A DNA stretch of 64,000 bases from Vagococcus fluvialis (GCF_003337315.1 NZ_QPJV01000009.1:1-64000), one strand, 5' to 3'. Shown: positions 33,625-42,739, numbered from the stretch's first letter. Numbers and translations are program-made. Notes: a model not told the origin generated them from the letters alone.

Positions 33625-34845
33625 ATGGCTCATGAAATTTTAATGCCTAAATTAAGCTCTACTATGGATGTTGGAACTATTACCGTATGGTTAAAAGAAG
33701 AGGGAGACCGTGTTGAAGTAGGCGAAGCAATATTTGAAGTTATGACTGATAAAATTGCTATAGAAGTTGAAGCCTATGAAGAGGGAATTCTACTGAAAAA
33801 ATACATTGGTAATGACGGAAGTGCCCCTGTTAATTCAGTAATTGGTTATATTGGAGAAGCAGGTGAAGAAGTTCCGGCTACTATGCCAGGATTAGAGACA
33901 TCTGAAGAGGTAATAGAAGAAGTAGTAGTAGAAGTTAAAGAGATTGCTACAAAAGTAGAAGAAAGTTCTGTTAAAACAGATAAAGTCCGTGCCACTCCTG
34001 CAGCTAGAAGATTAGCTCGTTTAAATAACGTAGATTTATGTAACGTTAAAGGTAGTGGACCAAGAAATAGAGTACAAGCTCAAGATATCTTAAGTTATCA
34101 ACCAGCAGTTACTGGTTCAGCTGTTACAACAGTAGCAGATGATGAGTTTGAGTTAATTCCTTGGACTCCTATGAGAAAAATTATTTCAGAAAATATGGTT
34201 CAAAGTAAACGTGAGGTACCTCATGTTGTGATGACAGCAGAAGTTGATATGACTAAAGTTGTCTCACTTAGAAAAGACTTAATCTCACTTGTTGAAGAAG
34301 AAACAAATGAAAGATTATCGTATTTAGAAATTATTACTAAGGCGACAACTCGTGTACTGAAAAAATATCCTATCTTTAACTCACGTTCTTCAGAAGAGGG
34401 AATTTATCAATACAAACATGTAAACATGGGAATTGCAGTTGCTCTTGAAGATGGATTAATTGTTCCAGTTGTAAAGAATGCAGATAAAAAAGGCTTAGCT
34501 GAATTGACAACAGATATTAAAGAATTAACAAGAAAAGCTAGAAATAGTCAATTAACAAAAGATGAGATGACTGGTGCAACATTTACAATTAGTTCATTAG
34601 GTAAATCTAAAGTGAAACATTTTACACCAATTATTAATTACCCAGAAGCAGCTATATTAGGTATTGGTGGAATGTATGAAAAACAAGAAATTATAACAGA
34701 AAACGGTGAAGTTAAAGTAATTAATAAACCAGTAGTGGAATTAAGTTTATCATTTGATCACCGAGTTGTTGACGGGGCTCCGGCGTCTAATTTCTTATCA
34801 GATTTAGTTACAATTTTAGAAGAACCAATGAGTTTATTGCTGTAA
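33625..34845 (+). CDS. acoC: dihydrolipoamide acyltransferase E2
   Basis: A 406-residue E2. Order: one lipoyl domain (about 1-80; the modified lysine is in VMTDKIAIEVEA), an acidic linker, a peripheral subunit-binding domain (about 122-155, ATPAARRLARLNNVDL) and a catalytic domain ending with HRVVDGAPASNFL. It moves the acyl group from E1 to CoA. The gene starts 4 bp after acoB. A single lipoyl domain is usual for acetoin-dehydrogenase-type complexes. Confidence 0.9.
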   Translation: MAHEILMPKLSSTMDVGTITVWLKEEGDRVEVGEAIFEVMTDKIAIEVEAYEEGILLKKYIGNDGSAPVNSVIGYIGEAGEEVPATMPGLETSEEVIEEVVVEVKEIATKVEESSVKTDKVRATPAARRLARLNNVDLCNVKGSGPRNRVQAQDILSYQPAVTGSAVTTVADDEFELIPWTPMRKIISENMVQSKREVPHVVMTAEVDMTKVVSLRKDLISLVEEETNERLSYLEIITKATTRVLKKYPIFNSRSSEEGIYQYKHVNMGIAVALEDGLIVPVVKNADKKGLAELTTDIKELTRKARNSQLTKDEMTGATFTISSLGKSKVKHFTPIINYPEAAILGIGGMYEKQEIITENGEVKVINKPVVELSLSFDHRVVDGAPASNFLSDLVTILEEPMSLLL

Positions 34846-34858
34846 GGGAGAATTAGTT

Positions 34859-36253
34859 ATGACAGAAAAAACTGATGTAGTTGTTATAGGAGCTGGTCCT
34901 GGAGGTTATGTTGCTGCGATTAGAGCGGCGCAATTAGGAAAAAAAGTAACCATTATTGAGGCTGAAAATATTGGGGGTGTCTGTCTAAACGTAGGTTGTA
35001 TTCCTTCAAAAGCTCTAATAAGTGCAGGCCATAGATATCAAGAATCTCTTGGTTCTACTTTTATGGGAATTGGTAACAAAGAAACAACATTAGATTTTAA
35101 GCAACTTCAAAAATGGAAAGACCAGACAGTTGTTAATACATTAACTTCTGGAATAGAGATGTTACTTAAAAAAAATAAAGTAACAATTGTTCGTGGTTTC
35201 GCTGAGTTTGAAAGTAAGAATATGCTGAAAATTACTAATAAGGATAAAAAAATAAATCAGTTAACTTTTAGTGATGCGATAGTAGCAACAGGAAGTCGTC
35301 CAATTGAAATACCAGGTTTTGAATTTTCAAAACGTATTATAGATTCTACTGGTGGTTTGAATTTAGCGGAACTACCTGAAAAATTATCGATTATTGGTGG
35401 AGGATACATTGGTTGTGAGTTAGCAGGTGCTTATGCAAATCTTGGGGCTAAGGTAACGTTAATCGAGGGAGCAGAGCGTATATTACCTAACTTTGAATCG
35501 GATATTTCCAAAATAGTTTCTGATTCATTAGTAAAAAAAGGTGTTCAAATTATTACATCTGCTAAAGCTAAAAAATCAGAAGAATCAGCAACAAGTGTTA
35601 CAACTACAATTGAAACTGCTAAAGGTGACTTAGTTGATCATGCTGATTATTTGATGGTAACAGTGGGTAGAAGACCTAATACAGAGAAACTAAATCTAGA
35701 AAAAATAGGTGTGAAACTTGAAAAGAATGGTTTAATTCAGGTTAATAATAAATATCAATCCTCTGTAAGTAATGTTTATGCCATTGGAGATGTAGTAGCT
35801 GGTTTAGCTTTAGCTCATAAAGCGAGTTATGATGCTAAAATTGCGGCTGGTGTCATTGCAGGAGAGAATATTATTAAAGATTATCGCTGTATCCCATCTA
35901 TTTGTTTTACGGATCCAGAAGTCTCTATGGTTGGTTTATCTGAACAAGAAGCAAAAGCGGAGAAACTTAATGTCAGTGTTAGTCAATTTCCATTACAGGC
36001 AAATGGACGGGCGATAACGTTAAATCAAACAAGTGGTTTTGTTAGATTAGTTTATTTAAGTGATACAAAAGAATTAGTTGGAGCCCAGATTGTAGGAGCA
36101 AATGCAAGTGACTTAATTACTGAGTTAACAATGGCAATTGAAAACTATTTAACTCTTGAAGATATTTCATTAATTATTCATGGACATCCAACACTCTCAG
36201 AAGCAGTTATGGATACTGCTGAAATCGGAATGGGATTACCAATTCATTTTTAA
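34859..36253 (+). CDS. lpdA: dihydrolipoamide dehydrogenase E3
   Basis: A 464-residue flavoprotein disulfide reductase. GAGPGGYVAAIRAAQLG binds FAD, GGVCLNVGCIPSKAL holds the redox cysteines, IGGGYIGCELAGAYANLG binds NAD, and HGHPTLSE carries the C-terminal catalytic histidine. It has no lipoyl domain. It re-oxidises E2 lipoate with NAD. A dedicated E3 shows that the operon encodes a self-contained complex. It is the last gene of the plus-strand operon. Confidence 0.92.
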   Translation: MTEKTDVVVIGAGPGGYVAAIRAAQLGKKVTIIEAENIGGVCLNVGCIPSKALISAGHRYQESLGSTFMGIGNKETTLDFKQLQKWKDQTVVNTLTSGIEMLLKKNKVTIVRGFAEFESKNMLKITNKDKKINQLTFSDAIVATGSRPIEIPGFEFSKRIIDSTGGLNLAELPEKLSIIGGGYIGCELAGAYANLGAKVTLIEGAERILPNFESDISKIVSDSLVKKGVQIITSAKAKKSEESATSVTTTIETAKGDLVDHADYLMVTVGRRPNTEKLNLEKIGVKLEKNGLIQVNNKYQSSVSNVYAIGDVVAGLALAHKASYDAKIAAGVIAGENIIKDYRCIPSICFTDPEVSMVGLSEQEAKAEKLNVSVSQFPLQANGRAITLNQTSGFVRLVYLSDTKELVGAQIVGANASDLITELTMAIENYLTLEDISLIIHGHPTLSEAVMDTAEIGMGLPIHF

Positions 36254-36361
36254 TTAACGTTATTTGTAAAAAATTAAACTAATAAGCTAATATTATCGTG
36301 TGTTTGAAGCCTTTAGCAAAATAAATAAATTATTATTAAATAGAAATGGCTAGTTTCACAA

Positions 36362-36379
36362 ATGAAAGCGTGTTATACT
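36362..36379 (+). promoter_or_regulatory. promoter region of the thiamine operon with cre-like box
   Basis: A -10-like TATACT lies at 36374-36379. It is overlapped by ATGAAAGCGTGTTAT (36362-36376), which shares 13 of 15 bases with the cre at 17777 and has two mismatches to the consensus. The start of transcription near 36386 is just upstream of the TPP aptamer. Confidence 0.4.
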
Positions 36380-36402
36380 CTAGCCATAACTTAATATTAG
36401 AA

Positions 36403-36475
36403 ACATTTGGGGTGCGTAAAAGCTGAGATAATACCCATTGAATCTGCTCCAGTTAGTACTGGCGAAGAGAAATGT
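36403..36475 (+). ncRNA. TPP riboswitch (THI element)
   Basis: Between closing arms ACATTT and AAATGT lie the conserved blocks GGGGTGCG, GCTGAGATAATACCC and a distal hairpin CCAGTTAGTACTGG followed by CGAAGAGA. This order matches the thiamine pyrophosphate aptamer. It sits about 170 bp before ykoE and is followed by a terminator hairpin, so it should shut off the thiamine salvage genes when TPP is abundant. Confidence 0.92.
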
Positions 36476-36486
36476 ATTCAATGAAC

Positions 36487-36568
36487 GTTGAACAATAGTT
36501 GTTTAACCTATCTAATTAATTCTGTCTTTATACCCCTGCCAATTTTTTGGTGGGGATTTTTTATTGGC
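36487..36568 (+). terminator. riboswitch expression platform with terminator
   Basis: GTTGAACAA pairs with TTGTTTAAC at 36487-36507. CCCCTGCC pairs imperfectly with GGTGGGG at 36533-36557, followed by ATTTTTT. GCCAAT and ATTGGC at 36539-36567 offer an alternative pairing. Together they can act as the switchable terminator of the TPP riboswitch. From 36569 to the start of ykoE only a GGGGG ribosome site is evident. Confidence 0.7.
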
Positions 36569-36649
36569 AAAATATTAGTAGGGTGAAATCTACTTGTGTG
36601 ATACCTTCTTTTGTTTCTTAATTAGGGAAATAAAAGGGGGTATTTTTTT

Positions 36650-37213
36650 ATGAGTTCAAAATGGACTGTACAAGATGTTGTATTATTAGCGTTTCTTGCG
36701 TTTTTATTTGGTGGTGTTTTTATGGGAGCAGGTCTTTTATATGCCATTTTATCAGCAGCATTAACACCATTAGGGTTGGCACCATTTGCTAATGAAATTT
36801 TATTTGGCATGTGGACTATGGCTGCACCAATGGCGGGGATGTTGATTCCTAAAAAGGGAAGTTCAACTTTAGGTGAAGTTTTAGCAGCTTTAGCGGAAAT
36901 GCTTTATGGTTCTTACTTTGGTCCTGGTGTTTTAGTTTCAGGATTTATTCAAGGGTTAGGAACTGAGTTAGGCTTTATTGCTACTAAATACAAACGTTTT
37001 GATACAGTGGCGTTAATATATGGTGCTATTGGTACATCTGTTTTAAGTTTTGGGTATGAGTTTTTTAAATTTGGTTACGGTACTTTTGGTATTGGAATGA
37101 TTTTGAGTTTATTTGTGGTTCGTTTGTTATCGGTTTTATTCTTTGGTGTTGTCATGGTTTCCTTAATTATGAAGAGTTACAACCGCGTACAACAATTAGC
37201 TGGAGCTAGATAA
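36650..37213 (+). CDS. ykoE: ECF transporter S component YkoE (thiamine precursor)
   Basis: A 187-residue membrane protein with about five or six helices, opening WTVQDVVLLAFLAFLFGGVFMG and containing LFGMWTMAAPMAGML. This is the YkoE family, the substrate-binding S component of an energy-coupling-factor transporter for thiamine or its pyrimidine precursor HMP. Riboswitch control and the downstream ThiD support an HMP-related role. It is first in the operon with a GGGGG site and lies 2 bp before ykoD. Confidence 0.9.
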   Translation: MSSKWTVQDVVLLAFLAFLFGGVFMGAGLLYAILSAALTPLGLAPFANEILFGMWTMAAPMAGMLIPKKGSSTLGEVLAALAEMLYGSYFGPGVLVSGFIQGLGTELGFIATKYKRFDTVALIYGAIGTSVLSFGYEFFKFGYGTFGIGMILSLFVVRLLSVLFFGVVMVSLIMKSYNRVQQLAGAR

Positions 37214-37215
37214 AG

Positions 37216-38610
37216 ATGAAAGTAGAATTAGATAATCTATCCTTTAAAAGAGGAGAACAATATATTTTTAAACATCTCAATTACGGATTTCATCCTGGAA
37301 CATTCAATATTTTAAGAGGCGATAGTGGAAGCGGCAAATCGACTTTACTTCGAGTTATTGCAGGATTTGCAAACCTAGAATTTGATGGACAAGTATTGAT
37401 AGATGGCATAAGTCAGCATTCCTTACCTATCTCTCAAAGAGCAAGCAAGGTTGGCATGGTGTTTCAAAATCCAAATCAACAATTTACTATGAGAACACTA
37501 CGTCGTGAAATTACCTTTGCTTTAGAAAACTTAGGTCTTAATTATGACCAAATTCAAGAACGCCTAAAACAAGCAACTTACTTAAGTAAAACTGAGCGTT
37601 TTTTAGATCAAGATTTAGTCAGCCTGTCTGGTGGAGAGAAACAACGAGCTTCGATTACAGTTTTGCTAGCAATGGATGCACCAATTTTATTATTAGATGA
37701 ACCTTTTGCTAGTATCGATGAAAACTCTAGGTATGAGCTGATAAAACTATTAGCTGAGTTACGAGATTTAGGTAAAACCATCATCCTTTGTGACCATGAT
37801 TTATCAGGTTATGAACATATGGTAGATCAGGTAGTGACACTATCTAACAACGAATTAAGTCAGGAAAATTTATCGATTTTAAGTAATAAGCCAACCATCA
37901 CTTTATCTAAATCAAAAACTAATCAAACAGGGTTACTTCAGTTAGAAAAACTTTCCTATAGCCAAGGGAAAAGAACATTACTTTCCCCAACGAACTATAC
38001 ATTTAATAAAGGGATTACAACGATTACAGGAGACAATGGTGTTGGAAAATCAACTTTACTAAGCGCTATTGTTCAGCAACAAAAGTATCAAGGGAATATG
38101 TTTTTATCAGGCACCAAAATTAAAAAAAGAAAATCCTTATATCAAGAAGTGACTCTAGCTGTGCAAGATGCCACACATCAATTTGTACAACTAACGCCAA
38201 AAGAGGAATTAGCTTTTAATATTCAATTAAACGAAGAACAACAGAAAAAACAAATGGCAGTTTTAGAAGAGTTAGGCTTAATAGATAAACTTGAAGGCAG
38301 TTTATTCCACTTAAGTGAAGGTCAGAAAAAGATGATTCAGCTTACTACTATGCTAACTTTAGAGCGGAAATTATTACTACTAGATGAACCATTTACTGGA
38401 TTAGACGAAAAAGCCTGTCGAATTTTTATGGATTGGATGCTTGAAAAATCAAAAGAACAAAGCTTCATTATTGTTTCTCATAGACTAGCACCTTTATCAG
38501 GTCACAGTGATTATCATGTATCTCTTAAAAATAAACAACTAAATTTTGTAGGTGAAACCAGTCAAAGAGAGGGTGAAAAACGTGAATACAGTCAAAACCA
38601 ATACGCTTAA
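37216..38610 (+). CDS. ykoD: ECF transporter ATPase YkoD, tandem ABC domains
   Basis: A 464-residue protein with two ABC ATPase domains. The first has Walker A GDSGSGKST (near 35-43), LSGGEKQRA and LLLDEPFASID; the second has GDNGVGKST (near 272-280), LSEGQKKM and LLLDEPFTGLD. The fused arrangement is typical of YkoD. It powers the YkoE/YkoC transporter and perhaps ThiW. Its 3' end overlaps ykoC by 29 bases. Confidence 0.92.
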   Translation: MKVELDNLSFKRGEQYIFKHLNYGFHPGTFNILRGDSGSGKSTLLRVIAGFANLEFDGQVLIDGISQHSLPISQRASKVGMVFQNPNQQFTMRTLRREITFALENLGLNYDQIQERLKQATYLSKTERFLDQDLVSLSGGEKQRASITVLLAMDAPILLLDEPFASIDENSRYELIKLLAELRDLGKTIILCDHDLSGYEHMVDQVVTLSNNELSQENLSILSNKPTITLSKSKTNQTGLLQLEKLSYSQGKRTLLSPTNYTFNKGITTITGDNGVGKSTLLSAIVQQQKYQGNMFLSGTKIKKRKSLYQEVTLAVQDATHQFVQLTPKEELAFNIQLNEEQQKKQMAVLEELGLIDKLEGSLFHLSEGQKKMIQLTTMLTLERKLLLLDEPFTGLDEKACRIFMDWMLEKSKEQSFIIVSHRLAPLSGHSDYHVSLKNKQLNFVGETSQREGEKREYSQNQYA

Positions 38611-39238
38611 TTTAACTTTTATACTCATGTTTTTTACTTTGGAAATTTCATTTACAAAATCACTTGAATTAAATATTTTTATTGTGTTACTCAGTATCAT
38701 ATTTTTACTCTATAAAAAAAGTTGGTATGGATTAATTGGATTATTTTTATTGCCCTTAATCCCAGCTTTATCGACTTATTGGTCTGTAATGGTTCATGGC
38801 TCTGGAAGCAGTGATGCGTGGCTACTTTTTAGTCGAACTTTTGCTTTTGCTGCTTTAGGGATGATGTTTGCTTTTGGTATTGATTTAGAAGAATTGTTGC
38901 TAATTTTAGAACAGAAAAAAGTGCCACAAAGTTTCATTTACGGAATTTTAGTTGTGTTACATGCGATTCCAGATATTAAAAGAGAAATCATAGGCCTTAA
39001 AAATGCTAGCTTACTGCGAGGCAAAAAGATGTCAGCTTTTTCACCATTTCTATATTTGAAAACAATTTTTATTGCTTTTAACTGGCGAGATCAATATACA
39101 GAGGCCATGATTTCAAGAGGTTTTGATGATCAAGGGAAAAGACAAGCCTCTCTTGATTTTCAAACACCTAAACTTTATTTATTAGCATCAGCATCATTAA
39201 TTATATTAGGAAATAGTTTACTATTTATATCATTTTAG
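38582..39238 (+). CDS. ykoC: ECF transporter T component YkoC
   Basis: A 218-residue transmembrane coupling protein with several hydrophobic helices and coupling-type motifs near the C-terminus (MISRGFDDQGKR). It links the S component to the ATPases. The start is taken as GTG at 38582, with GAGGGTG upstream inside ykoD, giving a 29-base overlap; an ATG at 38552 lacks a comparable site. Confidence 0.85.
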   Translation: MNTVKTNTLNLTFILMFFTLEISFTKSLELNIFIVLLSIIFLLYKKSWYGLIGLFLLPLIPALSTYWSVMVHGSGSSDAWLLFSRTFAFAALGMMFAFGIDLEELLLILEQKKVPQSFIYGILVVLHAIPDIKREIIGLKNASLLRGKKMSAFSPFLYLKTIFIAFNWRDQYTEAMISRGFDDQGKRQASLDFQTPKLYLLASASLIILGNSLLFISF

Positions 39239-39250
39239 GAGGAAAAATAG

Positions 39251-39937
39251 ATGTTTACAAAAAAAGCTAGAGCGTTAACGATTCCACATTGGGAAGGGAG
39301 TTTCTCTCATCCGTTTATTAAAGAACTTCAAGATGGTTCATTAGGAGCAGAGGAATTTCGTTATTACCTGATTCAAGATAGATATTACTTAGAACATTTT
39401 AGTCGTATCCATTTATTAATTGCAGAACAAATGAAAGACAAAGAAGTAAAAGAGATGTTACTAACAGGTGCAAAGCATTTAGCAGAAGGAGAAATTTCAA
39501 TTCGTGAAGGATTTTTTAAAGAGTTAAATATAACAGATGAAGAAATTGCCTCTACACCTATTGCACCAACTGCTTATAACTATGTTTCTCATATGTATCG
39601 CCAATTATTAGATGGCTCACTGAAAAGTGCCGTTGCAGGACTACTACCTTGTGCGTGGTTATATCAAGAAATTGGTGTTGAATTAATTAAAACAGGTTCA
39701 CCAACTTCACTGTACCAACGCTGGATTGAAACTTATTCAGGAGAAGAGGCAGCCAAAGATGTTGCCCATCAATGTACCTTGATTAATCGATTGTATGAGT
39801 CAGCAGATGAAAAAGAAAAACAGCAAATGATTGATGCTTTTGTTATCAGCTCTCGCATGGAATATTTATTTTGGGATATGTCATATACCCTTCAAAAATG
39901 GCCGGAAGGTGATGTAAATGCCACAAGCAAATACTAA
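39251..39937 (+). CDS. tenA: TenA family aminopyrimidine aminohydrolase / thiaminase II
   Basis: A 228-residue TenA protein. HPFIKELQDGSL, YYLIQDRYYLEHFSR, the catalytic cysteine in LLPCAWLYQEIG (near 133-144) and YSGEEA are present. TenA hydrolyses aminopyrimidines from degraded thiamine to give HMP, which ThiD then phosphorylates. It lies between the transporter and kinase genes and overlaps thiW by 20 bases. Confidence 0.9.
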   Translation: MFTKKARALTIPHWEGSFSHPFIKELQDGSLGAEEFRYYLIQDRYYLEHFSRIHLLIAEQMKDKEVKEMLLTGAKHLAEGEISIREGFFKELNITDEEIASTPIAPTAYNYVSHMYRQLLDGSLKSAVAGLLPCAWLYQEIGVELIKTGSPTSLYQRWIETYSGEEAAKDVAHQCTLINRLYESADEKEKQQMIDAFVISSRMEYLFWDMSYTLQKWPEGDVNATSKY

Positions 39938-40472
39938 ACTTCAAAAATTAATAATTTTATCTCTAATGATTGCTCTAGACGTTGTGTTGTCCCCACTTTT
40001 TAGAATTGAGGGAATGGCACCGATGTCTAGTGTAATGAATGTGATTGGTGTTGCTTTAATGGGGCCAATATATGGAACTGCAATGGCACTTATTTGCGGT
40101 ATTCTAAGAATGTTGTTATTAGGTGTGCCTCCACTTGCTTTAACAGGTGCTGTTTTTGGTGCTTTCTTAGCTGGAATTGGCTATAAATATACAAAAAGTA
40201 TCTACGGAGCTATGGTAGGTGAAATAATTGGGACAGGTTTAATCGGCTCTTTACTATCATATCCAATTATGGTCTGGTTTACAGGTAGTGCTCAAGGAAT
40301 GTATTGGTTTATTTATACGCCAAGATTTTTTGGCGGTGCCATTTCAGGTTCATTAATTGGTTTTTTAGTCTATCAAAAACTAAAAACAGTCCCAAAGTTT
40401 ATTCAACTTCAAGCTTACTTTAAAGGAGAAATGTTACATGGAACCCTTATTTCTAAAGAAAAGAACAGATAA
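39918..40472 (+). CDS. thiW: ECF transporter S component ThiW
   Basis: A 184-residue membrane protein with about five helices, containing SLMIALDVVLSPLFRIEGMAPMSSVMN and GTAMALICGILRMLL, typical of ThiW. The family is predicted to take up hydroxyethylthiazole, in keeping with the adjacent ThiM kinase. No second ATPase/T pair is nearby, so it probably shares YkoDC or a housekeeping ECF module. It overlaps tenA and thiM. Confidence 0.88.
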   Translation: MPQANTKLQKLIILSLMIALDVVLSPLFRIEGMAPMSSVMNVIGVALMGPIYGTAMALICGILRMLLLGVPPLALTGAVFGAFLAGIGYKYTKSIYGAMVGEIIGTGLIGSLLSYPIMVWFTGSAQGMYWFIYTPRFFGGAISGSLIGFLVYQKLKTVPKFIQLQAYFKGEMLHGTLISKEKNR

Positions 40473-41268
40473 ATTTTTTAAACAGTCTCCATTGATACAT
40501 TGTGTGACAAATGAAATCACCTGTGAAAGTATGGCAAATGCACTACTTTATGTTAATAGTAAGCCCATTATGGCAGATGATCCTAGAGAATTTGATGAAC
40601 TATTCCAGCAAACAAATAGTTTATTACTTAACTTAGGTCATCTTTCTCCTGAAAGAGAAAAGCAACTAATCATTTCTAGTGAGTATGCAAAAAGATTCAA
40701 AACGCCAACTGTTATTGATGTAGTAGGAGTTTCAGCATCTAGTTTAAGAAAAAAATTAGCCTTAGCCTTAATGACGAATGAACCGCAAGTCGTTAAAGGA
40801 AACACCTCTGAGATGAAAAAATTGGTTGATTTAGAAAGTCATGGTCGTGGTGTCGATGGTCATGCTTCTGATCAAAATCAAGCTTCTTTAGAAAAACTCT
40901 CAGAAAAATTGAAAGAGTATACATCAAAATATCCAGAAACTTGCTTTTTAGCAACTGGCGAGACTGATGTGATTGTCACAAAAGAAGCAACTTACTTTTT
41001 GAAAAATGGCGTTCCTGAACTAGATAAAATTACAGGGACAGGAGACATGGTAGGAGCATTAATTGCTTCTTTATTAGGGCAAGGTGAAACTGTAGAAACT
41101 AGTCTTGTAATAGCTGTGTCTTATTTTAACCTTTGCGGAGAAAAAGCAGCACAACAGGTGAGTCAACCAATACCGATGTCTGATTTTAGAAATCAGTTAA
41201 TGAATCAGCTTTCTACTCTTTTAGAGGAAGGAAAATGGTGGAAAGACATTAAAGGAGAAATAAAATGA
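40438..41268 (+). CDS. thiM: hydroxyethylthiazole kinase ThiM
   Basis: A 276-residue kinase. SPLIHCVTNEITCESMANALL near the start, GNTSEM and the catalytic TGTGDMVGALIAS near 201-213 identify ThiM. It phosphorylates hydroxyethylthiazole with ATP. A 35-base overlap with thiW and a 4-base ATGA overlap with thiE indicate translational coupling. Confidence 0.93.
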   Translation: MEPLFLKKRTDKFFKQSPLIHCVTNEITCESMANALLYVNSKPIMADDPREFDELFQQTNSLLLNLGHLSPEREKQLIISSEYAKRFKTPTVIDVVGVSASSLRKKLALALMTNEPQVVKGNTSEMKKLVDLESHGRGVDGHASDQNQASLEKLSEKLKEYTSKYPETCFLATGETDVIVTKEATYFLKNGVPELDKITGTGDMVGALIASLLGQGETVETSLVIAVSYFNLCGEKAAQQVSQPIPMSDFRNQLMNQLSTLLEEGKWWKDIKGEIK

Positions 41269-41918
41269 TAGAAGAAGCATTAACCTTATATTTAGTAACG
41301 AATAGTGATGGCATGAGCGAGGATAAATTTCTAGAAACTATTATTGAAGCTTGTGAAGGTGGTATTACCATGCTTCAACTAAGAGAAAAAAATGCCTCAA
41401 CGAGAGATTTTTATGAACTAGCTGTAAAGGTTAAAGAGATAACAGACAGATACAATGTGCCCTTAATTATTAATGACCGAGTTGATATTTGTTTAGCAGT
41501 TGATGCAGACGGTGTTCACATTGGAGATGATGAGTTGCCAATTACTAAAACAAGAGAATTGATTGGGCCAGATAAAATATTAGGAGTCTCAGCCAAAACA
41601 GTTACAAGAGGTATTGAGGCAAAATTTGATGGAGCTGATTATTTAGGTGTCGGAGCTATTTATCCAACAACTACTAAAGTTCAAACACATTTAACCTCAA
41701 TGGAAACTTTAACTAAAATTATATCTGAAAGTAAGTTACCGACTGTAGCAATAGGTGGAATTAAGGAAGATAATATTTTATCGTTTAACAACACACCAAT
41801 TTCTGGCGTTTCAATTGTTAGTGATATTATGCAAGCTGATAATGTTCCATTAAAAGTATCAAAATTAAGAGAATTAGTAGAAGAAGTCAAAGGAGCAAAT
41901 TCATATGACAGTAAATAG
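41265..41918 (+). CDS. thiE: thiamine-phosphate synthase ThiE
   Basis: A 217-residue TIM-barrel enzyme. LQLREKNASTRDFYE, INDRVDICLAVDADGVHIGDDELP and a YLGVGAIYPTTTK phosphate-binding segment are diagnostic. It joins HMP pyrophosphate and thiazole phosphate to thiamine phosphate. Overlaps with thiM and thiD mark a tight salvage operon. Confidence 0.93.
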   Translation: MIEEALTLYLVTNSDGMSEDKFLETIIEACEGGITMLQLREKNASTRDFYELAVKVKEITDRYNVPLIINDRVDICLAVDADGVHIGDDELPITKTRELIGPDKILGVSAKTVTRGIEAKFDGADYLGVGAIYPTTTKVQTHLTSMETLTKIISESKLPTVAIGGIKEDNILSFNNTPISGVSIVSDIMQADNVPLKVSKLRELVEEVKGANSYDSK

Positions 41919-42729
41919 TACCCCTCAAGTTGTAACAATTGCAGGAACAGATTCAGGAGGTGGGGCAGGGGTTCAAGCAGATTTAAAAACCTTTCATAAT
42001 AGAAATGCATTTGGTATGAGTATTGTTGTTGCATTAACAGCTCAAAATACATTAGGCGTTCAAAATGCATTTCCTGTACCAGTTGAATTTGTAACTGATC
42101 AGTTTAATTCTTTAGCAGCAGATTTTAACATCAAAGCAGCAAAAACAGGAATGCTTGCTGATGAGGAGCATGTTAAATGTGTGGTTGAGAACTTAAAAAA
42201 AGTTGATTTTGGTCCACTTGTTGTAGATCCTGTAATGATAGCAAAAGGTGGTCATGCCTTATTAAGTGAAGATGCCATTGATACAATTAAAAATGACTTA
42301 TTACCATTAGCTTTTATTGTGACTCCTAACTTACCTGAAACAGAAGTTATAGTTGGTTATCCTGTTGAAACGGAAAGCGATATGATGAGAGCGGCAGTTG
42401 ATTTAAAAGAGATGGGTGTCAAACATGTGATTGTAAAAGGAGGACATCTTGAGAATAAACTAGCGCGTGATTATGTATTACTTGATTCAGGAGAAAGTTT
42501 TTGGTTATCAAGCTCTAGAATTAATACTATTAAAACCCATGGAACAGGAGATACATTCTCATCCTGTATTGCAGCTGAGCTTGCTAAGGGAACAGAAGTT
42601 AAAGAAGCTATTATTATTGGAAAAAAATTTATTCAAGGAGCCATTAAAGAAGAATTATTTGTAGGCCACGGGCATGGACCGACAAATCATTGGGCAGAAC
42701 TTGATGAAAGTATTGAAATTAGCTATTAA
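41905..42729 (+). CDS. thiD: hydroxymethylpyrimidine (phosphate) kinase ThiD
   Basis: A 274-residue ribokinase-family enzyme. VTIAGTDSGGGAGVQADLKTF near the N-terminus, DPVMIAKGG, VTPNLPE and the anion-hole motif THGTGDTFSS near 212-221 identify ThiD. It makes HMP phosphate and pyrophosphate. It ends the operon; a terminator follows. With no ThiC or ThiG here, the locus serves salvage rather than de novo synthesis. Confidence 0.92.
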   Translation: MTVNSTPQVVTIAGTDSGGGAGVQADLKTFHNRNAFGMSIVVALTAQNTLGVQNAFPVPVEFVTDQFNSLAADFNIKAAKTGMLADEEHVKCVVENLKKVDFGPLVVDPVMIAKGGHALLSEDAIDTIKNDLLPLAFIVTPNLPETEVIVGYPVETESDMMRAAVDLKEMGVKHVIVKGGHLENKLARDYVLLDSGESFWLSSSRINTIKTHGTGDTFSSCIAAELAKGTEVKEAIIIGKKFIQGAIKEELFVGHGHGPTNHWAELDESIEISY

Positions 42730-42739
42730 AAGTCAAATA

